Part shown: piece by piece, positions 62,301-64,000 of the stretch
How positions within the stretch are numbered: the stretch's first letter is position 1
Layout of the letters: each line of letters begins with the position of its first letter
Assembly: GCA_037893225.1 (NCBI GenBank)
Contig: JAZGUH010000718.1
Location: 1-64,000 of the forward strand
DNA: 64,000 bases
Source: Hippasteria phrygiana
Lineage: Eukaryota; Echinodermata; Asteroidea; Valvatida; Goniasteridae
Reading direction: 5' to 3'
Made by a program: the position numbers and the translations under genes
The notes under the pieces: model-generated
Database searches by the model: none
What the model was told of the DNA's origin: nothing
Seen by the model: only the letters and a program-made list of their open reading frames with translations

Positions 62301-64000
62301 TCCACAAGTTTTAACTCTAAGAAGCCGCCGATAATTGCAACATGTAGCGCCAGATCTAAGCTATCCATACATGTCAAAATTACTGAATTTGGTTGATATT
62401 TCATGCAATTATGAATGAGTAAAGCAAGTCATACCCCAGGGAATTTGACAGGCATGGGGCAATAAATAGAAGGTAATATGCACACAGATGTTGGCCGGAA
62501 AGAAAATAAACATTGCGAGGTTTGAATTTTCTCCACAAGTTTTAACTCTAAGAAGCCGCCGATAATTGCAACATGTAGCGCCAGATCTAAGCTATCCATA
62601 CATGTCAAAATTACTGAATTTGGTTGATATTTCATGCAATTATGAATGAGTAAAGCAAGTCCATACCCCAGGGAATTTGACAGGCATGGAGCAATAAATA
62701 AAAGGTAATCTGCACACAGATGGTGGCCGGGAAGAAAATAAACATTGCGAGGTTTGAATTTTCTCCACAAGTTTTAACTCTAAGAAGCCGCCGATAATTG
62801 CAACATGTAGCGCCAGATCTAAGCTATCCATACATGTCAAAATTACTGAATTTGGTTGATATTTCATGCAATTATGAATGAGTAAAGCAAGTCATACCCC
62901 AGGGAATTTGACAGGCATGGGGCAATAAATAGAAGGTAATATGCACACAGATGTTGGCCGGAAAGAAAATAAACATTGCGAGGTTTGAATTTTCTCCACA
63001 AGTTTTAACTCTAAGAAGCCGCCGATAATTGCAACATGTAGCGTCAGATCTAAGCTATCCATACATGTCAAAATTACTGAATTTGGTTGATATTTCATGC
63101 AATTATGAATGAGTAAAGCAAGTCCATACCCCAGGGATTTTGACAGGCATGGAGCAATAAATAGGAGGTAATCTGCACACAGATGGTGGCCAGGAAGAAA
63201 ATAAACATTGCGAGGTTTGAATTTTCTACACAAGTTTTAACTCTAAGAAGCCGCCGATAATTGCAACATGTAGCGCCAGATCTAAGCTATCCATACATGT
63301 CAAAATTACTGAATTTGGTTGATATTTCATGCAATTATGAATGAGTAAAGCAAGTCCATACCCCAGGGAATTTGACAGGCATGGAGCAATAAATAAAAGG
63401 TAATCTGCACACAGATGGTGGCCGGGAAGAAAATAAACATTGCGAGGTTTGAATTTTCTCCACAAGTGTTAACTCTAAGAAGCCGCCGATAATTGCAACA
63501 TGTAGCGCCAGATCTAAGCTATCCATACATGTCAAAATTACTGAATTTGGTTGATATTTCATGCAATTATGAATGAGTAAAGCAAGTCCATACCCCAGGG
63601 AATTTGACAGACATGGAGCAATAAATAAAAGGTAATCTGAACACAGATGGTGGCCGGGAAGAAAATAAACATTGCGAGGTTTGAATTTTCTCCACAAGTG
63701 TTAACTCTAAGAAGCCGCCGATAATTGCAACATGTAGCGCCAGATCTAAGCTATCCATACATGTCAAAATTACTGAATTTGGTTGATATTTCATGCAATT
63801 ATGAATGAGTAAAGCAAGTCCATACCCCAGGGAATTTGACATGCATAGAGCAATAAATAGACCCTAACATGTACACAGATGTTGGCCGGAAAGAAAATAA
63901 ACATTGCGAGGTTTGAATTTTCTCCACAAGTTTTAACTCTAAGAAGCCGCCGATAATTGCAACATGTAGCGCCAGATCTAAGCTATCCATACATGTCAAA
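59338..64000. repeat. Right segment with more private substitutions
   Basis: Apart from the dimers, this segment has isolated substitutions not seen elsewhere: 59,782 (a), 60,197 (c), 60,505 (t), 61,470 (t), 63,044 (t), 63,228 (a), 63,611 (a), 63,640 (a) and 63,863-63,864 (cc). It also holds hybrid monomers, such as an E with ggtgg (near 60,400) and a C with agtttt (near 63,235). No extra indels were seen. It looks less homogenised than the centre of the window. Confidence 0.78.
61423..63042. repeat. Dimeric HOR, 463 bp: alternating E and A/T monomers
   Basis: E monomers start at 61,423, 61,886, 62,349 and 62,812, each 463 bp apart, with A or T-like monomers between them. The dimers are not identical. 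The first two E copies end in agtgtt and the later ones in agtttt; the middle partner is T-like; the A partners end in agtttt, unlike standard A. Confidence 0.88.

Larger units (their letters stand above)
1..64000. repeat. Tandem satellite array, ~232-bp monomer, 276 complete copies
   Basis: The whole window is a head-to-tail array of one monomer. Register 1 is set at gccagatcta, which recurs every 231 or 232 bases from position 1 to 63,971. There are 276 complete copies and a 30-base partial copy at the right edge, so both array ends lie outside the window. No monomer is inverted and no foreign sequence interrupts the array. The consensus is about 39% G+C and has no internal tandem substructure that I can see. 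Sixty-four copies lack one c at register 82-83 and are 231 bp; these, with a net of two other inserted bases, give exactly 63,970 bases. Homogeneous arrays of this length are typical of eukaryotic centromeric or heterochromatic satellites. That location is an inference, and I do not recognise the family. Confidence 0.98.

Noticed and set aside
61..63999. Hundreds of overlapping minus-strand open frames of 60-152 codons with similar translations
   Set aside because: On the plus strand no tta, cta or tca occurs from register 64 to 194 in 232-bp monomers, so all three minus frames are open there in every copy. The monomer length is not a multiple of three, so the frames shift at each copy and overlap in different frames. 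Monomer variants and single-base deletions simply move the stops. These are repeat artefacts, not a gene family.
1..64000. CRISPR array
   Set aside because: The repeating unit is 232 bp with no short repeat/unique spacer pattern; the whole unit repeats and nothing unique lies between copies.
1..64000. Tandem gene cluster such as rRNA, 5S, histone or snRNA repeats
   Set aside because: The monomer has no recognisable rRNA or tRNA-like segment, no polymerase III B box and no coding sequence.
1..64000. Mobile element or terminal repeats within the array
   Set aside because: The monomer periodicity is unbroken from 1 to 64,000. No insertion, target-site duplication or transposase fragment was seen.
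1..64000. Assignment to a particular species or named satellite family
   Set aside because: I do not recognise the monomer and no flanking genes are present. Only a database search with the consensus could settle it.

Overview
This 64-kb window is one uninterrupted tandem array of a single satellite DNA monomer of about 232 bp. I see no gene, RNA gene, mobile-element insertion or single-copy DNA in it. Counting from the first base (register 1 = the g of gccagatcta), the window holds 276 complete head-to-tail monomers, ending at 63,970, plus 30 bases of the next one. All are in the same orientation. Sixty-four monomers belong to a 231-bp class that lacks one c at register 82-83. Those 64 deletions and a net of two other inserted bases account exactly for 63,970 bases (232 x 276 - 64 + 2). 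The hand-counted consensus is about 39% G+C. A long, homogeneous satellite array of this kind points to a eukaryotic nuclear genome, probably centromeric, pericentromeric or subtelomeric heterochromatin. I cannot name the species, and I do not recognise the monomer as a named satellite family.

Monomers differ mainly at a few diagnostic sites in register 82-152, plus sites 28 and 194; the rest is close to invariant. From these sites I defined types. A is the commonest, T is A with a different 144-152 haplotype, and B and E are the two 231-bp types. C, C', D, F and G complete the set. A superscript c below means the 'caacatt' state at site 28. The order of types shows a strong higher-order repeat (HOR) structure. 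Two hexamers of 1,391 bp dominate 36-60 kb: [B C Ac C Tc A] and [G E C' A' D A]. They can be aligned position by position with a single 231-bp monomer each, which suggests one ancestral six-monomer register. A 7-mer (1,621 bp) lies at 7.6-10.7 kb, an 8-mer (1,853 bp) at 13.4-17.2 kb and a dimer (463 bp) at 61.4-63.0 kb.

On top of these are larger near-identical segmental copies at offsets of 2,317, 3,244, 5,332, 7,186, 8,345, 9,964 and 15,531 bp. They can be traced with rare shared substitutions. Several chimeric monomers mark where exchanges occurred.

Region by region: 1-2,150 has the same types but is dense in one-base indels; 2.1-7.7 kb is a 14-mer-offset duplication; 7.6-10.7 kb the 7-mers; 9.7-12.6 and 19.6-22.6 kb a 43-mer-offset pair; 13.4-18.3 kb the 8-mers; 21.7-35.0 kb a 23-mer duplication with a nested 10-mer duplication; 35-60 kb alternating hexamer domains; 60-64 kb a more divergent, dimer-rich segment with many private substitutions. 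The minus-strand open frames are a by-product of repeat composition and are not genes. Identity statements come from reading the sequence and checking markers and offsets by hand, not from computed alignments.
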